This document shows, in pieces, positions 51,530 to 59,559 of a stretch of DNA of 64,000 nucleotides. The notes under the pieces were generated by a model. That model saw only the letters and a program-made list of their open reading frames with translations. It was not told where the DNA came from and made no database searches. The stretch's first letter is position 1, and the number at the start of each line of letters is the position of its first letter. Position numbers and translations under genes: made by a program. The stretch comes from Propionispora vibrioides (lineage in GTDB: Bacteria; Bacillota; Negativicutes; Propionisporales; Propionisporaceae), in the NCBI RefSeq assembly GCF_900110485.1, contig NZ_FODY01000014.1, forward strand, positions 49,339-113,338, in the 5' to 3' direction.

Positions 51530-52165
51530 GTGAGTCAGTTGGAAGAAGAGATGCTTATTAAGCAAGTGGTGCAGCAGGTTATGGCTGCCCTTCATCAGCC
51601 GGAGGGGATACCAGTTGGTGTATCGAACCGTCACATCCACCTTTCTGCTGAACACATGGAGATCTTGTTTGGCCGCGGGAAAAGCCTTACGAAGAAAAAA
51701 GAATTAAATCAAATCGGCGAATTTGCCGCCGAGGAAACGGTTACGCTTGTCGGGCCGAAGGGAACGATGCGTGGTGTCCGCATCTTGGGACCGCTCCGGA
51801 GCTTTACGCAGATAGAACTTTCCCTGACCGATGCGTTTGGCCTGGGCATCAAGCCGCCGTTTCGTAACTCCGGCGACATAAAGGGATCGGCCGGCATTGT
51901 TGTTGTCGGTCCCTGTGGCGCCGTTACATTACAGGAAGGTGTCATCTGTGCCATCCGGCATATCCATATGAACTGCGAAACGGCGCAGCGTTTTGGTGTG
52001 CGGGACGGTGATGTGGCCACCGTATCATTCGGCGGTGTCCGCGGCGGTACCCTTAAGGAAGTTTTAATTCGCGTACAGGAGCATTTCCGGCTGGAAATGC
52101 ATGTTGATACGGATGAGGCCAATGCCTTGGGATTAAAAAATGGCGATACCGTTACTTTGTTATAG
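51530..52165 (+). CDS. pduL: Phosphate propanoyltransferase PduL
   Basis: A 211-residue zinc phosphotransacylase of the PduL family (propionyl-CoA plus phosphate to propionyl-phosphate). Two histidine motifs, GVSNRHIHLSAEHMEILFG and CAIRHIHMN, bind the metals. N-terminal SQLEEEMLIKQVVQQVMAAL is an amphipathic targeting helix. GTG start at 51530, 30 bases after pduJ. The matching propionate kinase (PduW) is not in the window. Confidence 0.93.
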   Translation: MSQLEEEMLIKQVVQQVMAALHQPEGIPVGVSNRHIHLSAEHMEILFGRGKSLTKKKELNQIGEFAAEETVTLVGPKGTMRGVRILGPLRSFTQIELSLTDAFGLGIKPPFRNSGDIKGSAGIVVVGPCGAVTLQEGVICAIRHIHMNCETAQRFGVRDGDVATVSFGGVRGGTLKEVLIRVQEHFRLEMHVDTDEANALGLKNGDTVTLL

Positions 52166-52185
52166 AGTCAGGAGGTGCATCATAG

Positions 52186-52995
52186 ATGGATTATGATGTG
52201 CTGGTCGAACAAATTGTGGCGGAGGTACTGCGCAGACTCGGTGAGGCGCCGCAAACTCCGCCGCCTTTTTCCCAAAAGGTCTCGGCACTGGCCGTATTTA
52301 CCGGCGGCCTGCTGGGACTTGAGGAAAGCCTGGCGCAGGTAAAGACTTTGCAGACCCGCGGCTTTTCTTTTACGGTCCTTTTATCGGCAGCGGCCGAAAC
52401 GGTGATTGGTCTGGAGCGGATTCAAGCGCAGCTCGGGCGGGACGTGAAAATCATGACCGGCCGGTCTCCCTATCCGGGAAAAGAATTGCGGGAAGCGGAA
52501 CTTGTCTTGATTCCTGTCCTAACGCAGAACACGGCGGCGAGAATAGCGGCGACGCAGGCAGACTCACTTTGCAGCACCGTTATTATGCAGGCGCTGATGA
52601 TGGGAAAACCGGTCGTCGCGGCAAGCAATGCAGCCGATCCACAGGATGGGAGCCGAAAAGAAAAAAATATGGGGAAAGCAGCGCCGGCCTTGCTGGAGAA
52701 GCTTAGAAAAAACCTGGAGACTATTTCTTTATATGGCGTTCAGCTTGTTGCTGCCAGTGAGCTGGCAGCGGCCTGTGCGGCTTCTTGCGGTAAAGCGGCA
52801 CGGCAGAAGACAAACGTGGCGAAACCGGCGGTGAAAGAACGGGGAAAACGGACGGTGCTTGACGCGAAAGCCGTACAGGCCGCTCTGGCGCAAGGCGTCC
52901 AGACCCTTTCGCTGTCACCGGAAACGATCATTACGCCGCTGGCCCGCGATATGGCCAGAGACGCCCATATTATCTTTCAGTTTGAAGAAGCTTAA
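52186..52995 (+). CDS. Flavoprotein-like Pdu-associated protein
   Basis: A 269-residue protein starting with an amphipathic helix (DVLVEQIVAEVLRRLG), then a Pro-rich linker and a Rossmann-like domain (VSALAVFTGGLLGLEESL..., MQALMMGKPVVAAS) recalling phosphopantothenoylcysteine-decarboxylase-type flavoproteins. The C terminus, VLDAKAVQAALAQGVQ... TIITPLARDMARDAH, is a pattern also found at the end of other microcompartment proteins. It occupies the PduM position. The reaction is not known. Confidence 0.6.
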   Translation: MDYDVLVEQIVAEVLRRLGEAPQTPPPFSQKVSALAVFTGGLLGLEESLAQVKTLQTRGFSFTVLLSAAAETVIGLERIQAQLGRDVKIMTGRSPYPGKELREAELVLIPVLTQNTAARIAATQADSLCSTVIMQALMMGKPVVAASNAADPQDGSRKEKNMGKAAPALLEKLRKNLETISLYGVQLVAASELAAACAASCGKAARQKTNVAKPAVKERGKRTVLDAKAVQAALAQGVQTLSLSPETIITPLARDMARDAHIIFQFEEA

Positions 52996-53013
52996 GCGAT
53001 AGGAGCGATCGTT

Positions 53014-53298
53014 ATGTGGTTGGGAAAAGTTGTGGGAACACTTGTCGCAACACCAAAAGATGATAGTCTGACAGGGTGCAAACTTTTAATTGTGAAGCCT
53101 TTAAAGTTTTGCCATAGTCAAGGCGACAGCCTTGTTGTAGCCGTTGATGCAATCGGCGCCGGCACCGGTGAGTCTGTGCTTGTCGTAACAGGCAGTTCGG
53201 CAAGGCATGTAATAGGAGATCCGGAGGCGGCTGTTGATGCGGCGATCATCGGTATCATCGATACGATCGAGCTAAATCAATTGCTCGTTGAGGAGTAA
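53014..53298 (+). CDS. pduN: BMC vertex protein, PduN/EutN type
   Basis: A 94-residue pentameric shell vertex protein. The opening MWLGKVVGTLVATPKDDSLTG and DAIGAGTGESVLVVTGSSAR are the EutN/CcmL family signature. It closes the icosahedral corners of the shell. Five bases before pduO. Confidence 0.93.
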   Translation: MWLGKVVGTLVATPKDDSLTGCKLLIVKPLKFCHSQGDSLVVAVDAIGAGTGESVLVVTGSSARHVIGDPEAAVDAAIIGIIDTIELNQLLVEE

Positions 53299-53302
53299 CC
53301 AT

Positions 53303-54283
53303 ATGAAGGTATATACGAAAACAGGCGACAAGGGCGAGACAAGTCTTTTCAGTCGGGAACGGGTTCCGAAGGACCATGTGCGCATTCAGGTCTATGGTAC
53401 GCTTGATGAAGCGTCAGCAGCCCTTGGGATGGCCAAAGCCTTAGCGAAACAGCAGTGGGTTTGTGAAAAAATTGAACAGGTACAGCAGGATTTGATTTTG
53501 CTTTGTGGTGACTTGGCGACACTGGAGCTAAAGAAGGACCGGCAGTATCTCATTACGGAAGGTCATATTGCATCGCTGGAGCAGCAGATTGACGAACTGG
53601 AAGAAAAGCGGATTCCGCAGAAATATTTCATTACGCCGGGAGCCAGTGCGGTCAGTGCGGCGATTGATTTGGCAAGAAGCATAGTCAGAAGGGCGGAACG
53701 AGCTGTAGTGACAGCAAAGCGGACGGAAACGATTCCGCAAACGGTTTTTCTTTATATGAACCGCCTGTCGGATTTTCTATTTGTCTTGGCCCGCTGCGCC
53801 GAACAGGAGGAAATCATCGCTGCGGCGACACGCGGTGTGCTTGGCGCACTGCAGGAAGCGGTTGCCGATGGCGCCAGGAAAGGAGAAGGCAGCATGCTAG
53901 CCAAGGCCAAACAGGTGGTAGCCGCCGCTGAACAAAAGGCAGTCGAAATGGGGATTCCCATGGTTATTGCCGTGGTGGATCAGGGGGGCAATCTCGTTTT
54001 ACAGGAACGAATGGACAATTCGGTCTTAGCCGGTATTGCTTTGGCTGTGGATAAAGCCTTTACGGCTGTATCGCTAAAAATGCCGACCAGCGAAGTGGCG
54101 AAAGCCGTACAGCCCGGGCAGCCGCTTTTCGGCCTTGCGTCAAACGGACAGGGACGCTATGTCGTATTTGGCGGCGGCTTTCCCTTAGAAGCGGGAGGAC
54201 AGGTAGTCGGTGCTATCGGTGTCAGCGGCGGGACGGTAGAGGAAGACATGGCTGTGGCTAAAGCTGGTCTTGCTGTTTGGTAA
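53303..54283 (+). CDS. pduO: Corrinoid adenosyltransferase PduO with GlcG/HbpS domain
   Basis: A 326-residue fusion. Residues 1 to about 180 are a PduO-type ATP:cob(I)alamin adenosyltransferase (YTKTGDKGETSLFS, YGTLDEASAALG, RRAERAVV) that makes the coenzyme for PduCDE; residues 195-326 are the GlcG/HbpS-like domain (IAVVDQGGNLVLQERMD, FGGGFPLEAGGQVVGAIGVSGG) found in PduO of enteric bacteria, proposed to bind heme or corrinoid. ATG 53303 is favoured over a GTG 15 bases upstream. Confidence 0.93.
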   Translation: MKVYTKTGDKGETSLFSRERVPKDHVRIQVYGTLDEASAALGMAKALAKQQWVCEKIEQVQQDLILLCGDLATLELKKDRQYLITEGHIASLEQQIDELEEKRIPQKYFITPGASAVSAAIDLARSIVRRAERAVVTAKRTETIPQTVFLYMNRLSDFLFVLARCAEQEEIIAAATRGVLGALQEAVADGARKGEGSMLAKAKQVVAAAEQKAVEMGIPMVIAVVDQGGNLVLQERMDNSVLAGIALAVDKAFTAVSLKMPTSEVAKAVQPGQPLFGLASNGQGRYVVFGGGFPLEAGGQVVGAIGVSGGTVEEDMAVAKAGLAVW

Positions 54284-54307
54284 AACGAACCGAATGGGGG
54301 TAACGAA

Positions 54308-55717
54308 ATGAATGTAGATCAAACGTTGATAACAAAAATTGCGGCCCAAGTGCTGGCCAAGCTGCAGCAGTCTGCAGCCGGCGGCAACGACGGCGGCGAT
54401 TACGGTGTTTATCAGACTGTAGATGAAGGCGTTGCCGCTGCGCGGGAAGCTTATAAGCAATTACGGGCCCTTTCCATTGCCGAACGGGAAAAACTCATAA
54501 AGGCGATGCGGGAAGCGGCTTATAACCATGCGGAACTGCTGGCGAAAATGGCTGTGGAAGAGTCCGGTATGGGCCGGGTGGCCGATAAGATTATTAAAAA
54601 TCAAATGGGCGCCATGAAAACACCCGGTACGGAAGACTTGCGGACGGAAGCGCAGACCGGCGACCATGGATTGACGCTGTATGAAATGGGACCTTATGGC
54701 GTGATCGGGTCTATTACGCCGACGACCAACCCGTCCGAGACGATTATCTGCAACGGAATCGGCATGATTGCCGCCGGCAATGCTGTTTTCTTCAGTCCCC
54801 ATCCGACGGCGAAAAATACGTCGCTTACGACGATCAAAATTTTAAACAAGGCTATTATTGCCGCCGGCGGGCCCGCTAATCTGCTTACGGCCATTGAAAA
54901 ACCTTCTTTGGAAGCAACCAATGCGATGATGAGTCATCGGGATATTAATATGCTTGTTGCTACAGGCGGCCCCGGTGTGGTGAAAGCAGTTCTTTCCTCC
55001 GGGAAGAAGGCTATCGGCGCCGGCGCCGGCAATCCGCCGGCCGTTGTCGATACAACGGCCGATATTCCGAAAGCGGCGAAGGATATCGTGGCAGGTTGTT
55101 CTTTTGACAATAATCTGCCCTGTATTGCCGAAAAAGAGGTTATCGTTGTCGGTGCTGTTGCGGACGAACTTATTTCTTATATGCAAAAATACGGCGCTTA
55201 TCTGATCGCAGGCAAGCAGATCGATGATCTTCTCGCTGTCGTCATGACGGAAAAACCCAAGAAAGCCTATGGCATCAACAAGGACTATGTGGGAAAAGAT
55301 GCTCAGTATTTGCTCAGCCAAATCGGCATTACGGTACCTGACAGCATCCGTGTCGTTTTATGTGAAACCGAAGCAGACCATCCGTTCGTTATAGAAGAGC
55401 TTATGATGCCAATTCTGCCCGTCGTGCAGGTCAAGGATATCGACGCGGCCATTGAACTGGCCGTAAAGGTTGAACATGGCAACCGTCATACGGCGATTAT
55501 GCATTCGAAAAATGTTGATCATTTGACGCGGCTGGCTAAAGCGATTGAAACGACAATCTTTGTAAAAAATGCTCCTTCCTATGCCGGCATCGGCGTGGGC
55601 GGTGAAGGTCATACGACCTTTACGATTGCCGGTCCGACCGGGGAAGGTCTTACTTCGCCTCGAAGCTTTACGAGACAACGACGGTGCGTTTTGGTAGACG
55701 GCTTTTCCATTGTCTAA
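54308..55717 (+). CDS. pduP: CoA-acylating propionaldehyde dehydrogenase
   Basis: A 469-residue aldehyde dehydrogenase producing propionyl-CoA and NADH. It begins with VDQTLITKIAAQVLAKLQQ, the amphipathic targeting helix, followed by a Gly-rich linker. The nucleophile is the Cys in DNNLPCIAEKEV near residue 276. Motifs GIGMIAAGNAV and GVGGEGHTTFTIAGPTGEG agree with EutE/PduP. 25 bases after pduO. Confidence 0.95.
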   Translation: MNVDQTLITKIAAQVLAKLQQSAAGGNDGGDYGVYQTVDEGVAAAREAYKQLRALSIAEREKLIKAMREAAYNHAELLAKMAVEESGMGRVADKIIKNQMGAMKTPGTEDLRTEAQTGDHGLTLYEMGPYGVIGSITPTTNPSETIICNGIGMIAAGNAVFFSPHPTAKNTSLTTIKILNKAIIAAGGPANLLTAIEKPSLEATNAMMSHRDINMLVATGGPGVVKAVLSSGKKAIGAGAGNPPAVVDTTADIPKAAKDIVAGCSFDNNLPCIAEKEVIVVGAVADELISYMQKYGAYLIAGKQIDDLLAVVMTEKPKKAYGINKDYVGKDAQYLLSQIGITVPDSIRVVLCETEADHPFVIEELMMPILPVVQVKDIDAAIELAVKVEHGNRHTAIMHSKNVDHLTRLAKAIETTIFVKNAPSYAGIGVGGEGHTTFTIAGPTGEGLTSPRSFTRQRRCVLVDGFSIV

Positions 55718-55754
55718 GCCGGTGCAAAGGCGCGCCTGACCGGAGGTTGGCAGT

Positions 55755-56300
55755 GTGAAACAAGCGGTAGGTATTGTGGAATTTAAAAAAATTACAAGAG
55801 GAATTGTGGCGGCTGATGCCATGTGCAAGGCCGCCGCTGTGGAAATTATAACGGCCCAGGCGATTTGTCCCGGCAAATATCTCATACTCGTAGCCGGCGA
55901 TGTGGGTGCCGTAAACAGCGCTGTCGCCGCGGCCGCGGCCGTTACGCAGGAAAGCGACCGGGTCGCCTCGTTTGTCATACCAAATTTGCAGCCAAGCGTT
56001 ATTCCTGCTCTCAAGCGGCAGGGCGCACCAAAGACGCTGCGGGCCTTAGGCGGTTTGGAATGCTATTCGGTAGCAGCCGCCATCGTCGCCGCTGACGCGG
56101 CGGTCAAATGCGCGCCGGTGACGCTTATTGAAGTACGTTTGGCACGCTTTATGGGAGGCAAGGCCGTTGTGACGTTGACCGGCGATGTGGAGGCCGTAAC
56201 GCTGGCCATCGGGGCGGGACGGGGCGCCGTTCCCGGCAAGGTCATTGACTCGTTTGTCCTGCCGTCGCCGCATAGCAAGCTGGGCACTGTTATTTTTTAA
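55755..56300 (+). CDS. pduT: BMC tandem-domain shell protein PduT
   Basis: A 181-residue trimer-forming protein with two BMC domains (AVGIVEFKKITRGIVAADAM and GLECYSVAAAIVAADAAV). Cys38 in AQAICPGKYLIL corresponds to the Cys38 that binds a [4Fe-4S] cluster at the pore of Citrobacter/Salmonella PduT, so electron transfer across the shell is a possibility. GTG start. Last BMC gene of the operon. Confidence 0.92.
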   Translation: MKQAVGIVEFKKITRGIVAADAMCKAAAVEIITAQAICPGKYLILVAGDVGAVNSAVAAAAAVTQESDRVASFVIPNLQPSVIPALKRQGAPKTLRALGGLECYSVAAAIVAADAAVKCAPVTLIEVRLARFMGGKAVVTLTGDVEAVTLAIGAGRGAVPGKVIDSFVLPSPHSKLGTVIF

Positions 56301-56359
56301 GGTAAATGAGAGTAGGGCTGATCCCTACTCTTTATTTGTATAGGGAGGGCGTGATCGAT

Positions 56360-56938
56360 GTGAGCTGGTCTCTGGCCTTGCTTACGGCCTTGACGGCAAA
56401 TCTCGATAACCTGGGCGTAGGTCTTGCTTACGGCGTCAAAGGAATTAAACTTTCCTGGCAGGCGAACGGTGTCATTGCCGTGGTTGCTTTTGCCTTTACC
56501 TGGTTTGCCGAAAGAGCCGGCAGCTTGATAAAACTCTATTTCGGTGTGGCAAGCGCTCATGTGACAGGGGCCGTACTCATTATGGCAATCGGTAGCTGGA
56601 TTCTTGGCGGCGCCGTTTTTTCCACCAACCATATGTATCGTCCGGAACAGGCCGACCGTGACCGGTCACAGCATATCAGTGCGCAGGAGGCGCTTATCCT
56701 GGGGATTGCCTTATCGGTCAATGCCATTCCAATCGGGTTTGAAGCGGCGGCATTTTCTTTTCCTGAGCTGATTATGCCTTGTCTCATTGCCATTTTCAGT
56801 TTTTTGACTTTATGGTGCGGTGTTGTTTTCGGAAAGCTGTTGGGGGCGGCTCATACGGGAAAGCGGACAACTATTCTGTCCGGTGTGCTTTTGGTAGTGA
56901 TCGGACTGTATCAGCTTTTTTCATTCATTTCGCCGTGA
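56360..56938 (+). CDS. YtaF/MntP-like membrane protein
   Basis: About 193 residues with six or so hydrophobic segments in two halves, each with an acidic/Asn motif (NLDNLGVGLAYG, SVNAIPIGFEA), as in the MntP manganese exporter and the sporulation protein YtaF. The half-repeat symmetry is visible. GTG 56360 lies 11 bases after GGAGG; an upstream GTG (56351) is too close to it. It follows pduT by 59 bases with no terminator between, so it may be read through from the pdu operon. Confidence 0.8.
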   Translation: MSWSLALLTALTANLDNLGVGLAYGVKGIKLSWQANGVIAVVAFAFTWFAERAGSLIKLYFGVASAHVTGAVLIMAIGSWILGGAVFSTNHMYRPEQADRDRSQHISAQEALILGIALSVNAIPIGFEAAAFSFPELIMPCLIAIFSFLTLWCGVVFGKLLGAAHTGKRTTILSGVLLVVIGLYQLFSFISP

Positions 56939-57007
56939 AACGGGATTACTATAGATCGAGGTTTTCGGCAGTTTGCGATAAACGGTAGTGATGAGCAAAG
57001 CAAAATA

Positions 57008-57060
57008 TATACTGGAAATGACCTAAAGTCCGCTGAGGATTTTAGGTCATTTCCAGTATA
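57008..57060. terminator. Hairpin after the YtaF-like gene
   Basis: TATACTGGAAATGACCTAAA (57008-57027) pairs perfectly with its complement at 57041-57060 over 20 bp. There is no strong T-tract, but the A/T-rich stem suggests a bidirectional terminator. Confidence 0.6.
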
Positions 57061-57275
57061 GTCAGCTCTAAATGATTCAAATGTTTAATGCTGGAAATAG
57101 CTGTTTTTATTATGTATTGACAAAATGTTGCAAACCTTGGCTGGTGGCAAAAAACAGCGAGATGACGGGCAGCTTAGAAACGAAGGCAGCGCTGGCCGGA
57201 ATTGTATTCAATTGCCGGAACTTCCACCTTATTCTTAACATAATATGTAGCAAAGCGAATATTGGAGGAATAACC

Positions 57276-57914
57276 ATGCGGCCCTGTAAGATTTGTCATC
57301 AGAAGGATTTTGGTGAATGGTATGATGATTGCATTGGCGAAGATAAACCATTAGTAAATCACGTTGTGGTCCTTGATCCCGGCCATGGCGGTGCGTATTC
57401 GGGGGCGATAAACTATGGATTTCGGGAATCGGATATTAATCTGGCGGTCGCCCGTAAACTGCGCAAGAAGTTAAAACAGGCAGGCGCTACGGTGACTATG
57501 ACCCGGACGCGGGACGTTAATCTGGCACCACCCGGCGCGAATCTTGACGCCGACCTTCAAGCCAGAGTGGATGTCGCTAAGCGGGCGAAAGCGGATATTT
57601 TCGTAAGCCTTCATGTCGATGATATACCTAATATTAATCTTACCGGCCCGGCCAGTTATTTTCCGAAAGGACGTTCTTACAGCCTTGCCTGCGCCATTCA
57701 AACACATTTGACGGAGGAAATCTGCGCAGAAGGCCATGGGGTAAGCCCGGCCGATTTTTATGTGCTTGTTCATAATGAGATGCCGGCAGCCTTAATTGAA
57801 ATGGGCTATCTGTCCAATCCGGCGGAAGCGTTGTGTCTTGTGGATAGCGCCTACCAAAATCTACTGGCCGAAGGGATTTTTAAGGGGATTGTTAGTTATT
57901 TTCTGTATGAATAA
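57276..57914 (+). CDS. N-acetylmuramoyl-L-alanine amidase (Amidase_3), no signal peptide
   Basis: About 212 residues. The zinc residues are in LDPGHGGAYSGA (His), GFRESDINLAV (Glu) and FVSLHVDD (His), and the catalytic Glu in ALIEMGYLSNP. It starts MRPCKICHQKDFGEWYDDC without a signal peptide, so it is either cytoplasmic, released by lysis, or acts in the forespore. ATG 57276 follows TTGGAGGAATAACC. The longer frame from 57072 has no SD. Could be CwlD-like or phage-derived. Confidence 0.85.
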   Translation: MRPCKICHQKDFGEWYDDCIGEDKPLVNHVVVLDPGHGGAYSGAINYGFRESDINLAVARKLRKKLKQAGATVTMTRTRDVNLAPPGANLDADLQARVDVAKRAKADIFVSLHVDDIPNINLTGPASYFPKGRSYSLACAIQTHLTEEICAEGHGVSPADFYVLVHNEMPAALIEMGYLSNPAEALCLVDSAYQNLLAEGIFKGIVSYFLYE

Positions 57915-58275
57915 TTTTGTTTTGCGTCACGGTGTAGCTGCAATATGCTTGTTTTTAGTGTAAAACAAGGGGTGGTACTGGTAGCTTGCTGAACACATGC
58001 CAATTACAAGCTACACTGCCATCCCCTTGTTGTTTTTTTTCAATCATAATAAAACAGATTTTAACTTTTAAAATAGCTAGGTATATATCATTCGCAGTAT
58101 TATCAAATACGAAGGAAAAGACCGGCAATTCAAGAATGGATCGAATGTCCAACGGCAATGAGCATAAGCTTACCGCCTAAAGCAGGCTCAATGGGAATCG
58201 GTGAGGGAGTTCCTTCCTGGAGTAACTATAGAAGAAATAGTGTGATCTGAGCCGGAAGGTGAATAGAGAGAACCA
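57915..58275. other. Intergenic region between amidase and peptidase
   Basis: No gene. A stem-loop at 57962-58037 (AACAAGGGG... / ...CCCCTTGTT) followed by T8 is a terminator for the amidase. The remaining bases hold nothing I recognise. Confidence 0.45.
57962..58037 (+). terminator. Terminator after the amidase gene
   Basis: AACAAGGGGTGG near 57964 and CCATCCCCTTGTT ending at about 58031 form an interrupted long stem, followed by a T8 run. Confidence 0.65.
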
Positions 58276-59259
58276 TTACTTAGCATTTTGATCAACGATA
58301 TTCCTAATATCCCGGTAACTGATATATCCATCAATGGATTGCGCTTTCGTTACACCTTGAATTATTGCTTTTTCTACGGCTATTGCTGCCAGCATCCCCA
58401 CGGTACTTACATCCGATTTTTCTTCTCCTGTGGCCATAGTAAAAATGGTGTCACCATCGAAAAGGGTATGAGAGGGACGCAACGTCCGGGCATAACCGTT
58501 ATGGGCCATCGCAGATACCTTATTTGCCTGTGCCTTGGTCAGCTTTGCATTAGTGATTACAGTACCAATCGTTGTATTGCTGATAAAAGGATTAATATTC
58601 GTAGCGGAAGCCATCATTGTCTGTTCTGTATTTAGAAAGAAACCTTGTTTTCTATCATAAGCACCGGCGATAATGTTATTTCCCTGCAATGGATCAATTA
58701 CATCGCCAAAGCAGTTAACGGCAACAATGGCGCCAACTTTAAGACTGCCTGCCTGCAAGCAGTAAATTCCCAATCCGCCTTTCATGGCAAAACGGGGGCC
58801 AAAGGCTTTGCCTACCGTAGCGCCTAATCCGGCGCCTACGCTACCTTCGGCAGGATACTCACAGGCGTTAAGGCAAGCCTGTAGCCCCATATCACGGTCT
58901 GGGCGGATTTTGCTGTCACCGACCGCCAGATCAAAAAGCACTGCAGAACAAACGATAGGAACCCTGGCTACACCGACGTCAAAACCAATACCCTGTGTTT
59001 CAAGATATTCCATTACACCGGTTGAGGCAGCCAGCCCGAAGGCACTTCCGCCGGCCAGGACAACGGCGTGTATTTTTTCTATAAGGTTAAGCGGATTTAA
59101 TAAGTCTGTTTCTCGCGTACCTGGGGCACCGCCTCTGACATCTACGCCGCCGACTGCGCCATCACGGCAAAGAATGACTGTGCAGCCGGTGATCCCTGTC
59201 TCGCTTTGGGCATGCCCTATTTCGATTCCGTCAAACGCGGCTATTTCTATTTGTTTCAT
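58276..59259 (-). CDS. P1-family peptidase (DmpA/L-aminopeptidase type)
   Basis: A 327-residue Ntn-hydrolase-like peptidase. Autoprocessing before the threonine of IGTVITNAKLTKAQ near residue 234 would give the alpha and beta chains, and GGSAFGLAASTGVMEYL near 70 is the family signature. Related enzymes cleave N-terminal amino acids or beta-peptides/amides. It is divergent from the GntR regulator 300 bases away; shared control is possible but not shown. Confidence 0.85.
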   Translation of the reverse strand: MKQIEIAAFDGIEIGHAQSETGITGCTVILCRDGAVGGVDVRGGAPGTRETDLLNPLNLIEKIHAVVLAGGSAFGLAASTGVMEYLETQGIGFDVGVARVPIVCSAVLFDLAVGDSKIRPDRDMGLQACLNACEYPAEGSVGAGLGATVGKAFGPRFAMKGGLGIYCLQAGSLKVGAIVAVNCFGDVIDPLQGNNIIAGAYDRKQGFFLNTEQTMMASATNINPFISNTTIGTVITNAKLTKAQANKVSAMAHNGYARTLRPSHTLFDGDTIFTMATGEEKSDVSTVGMLAAIAVEKAIIQGVTKAQSIDGYISYRDIRNIVDQNAK

Positions 59260-59491
59260 AAAAACAAACTTCCTTTTCAGTTTTTCTTATCTTGTTCACT
59301 GTGAGTACTATCGGAACAGTAGCAGTATGGACATCAAGTCTTCCTGTTCGGTTTCCTAAAGGGCTACTGACGGTTTCATTTTATATATTTTTTAATTAAA
59401 TGTAAATAAAAAGGCCAGCAAAATCAATGCCGGGAAGTATGGTTTTTACATATCCGGCAACCAAGCTTTGATCAGATGGCAATAAAAGTGA
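59260..59491. other. Divergent region between peptidase and gntR
   Basis: Apart from the SD of the peptidase (minus strand) and the gntR promoter further right, nothing recognisable. AT-rich. Confidence 0.35.
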
Positions 59492-59542
59492 TTGACAGAC
59501 TATTCAGAAGAGCTATATAATAAACACAAATGGTACGTACCA
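59492..59542 (+). promoter_or_regulatory. gntR promoter with TGGTACGTACCA operator
   Basis: TTGACA (59492-59497), 18-bp spacer, TATAAT (59516-59521). The perfect palindrome TGGTACGTACCA lies at 59531-59542, just downstream of the transcription start, and recurs at 60328 and 63073. The in-frame ATG at 59530 overlaps it, which argues for the GTG start at 59560. Confidence 0.75.
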
Positions 59543-59559
59543 CTAAAGGAGTTACTGAA

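Noticed and set aside
54461..55321. Open frames antisense to pduP
   Set aside because: No family features; the sense gene is intact.
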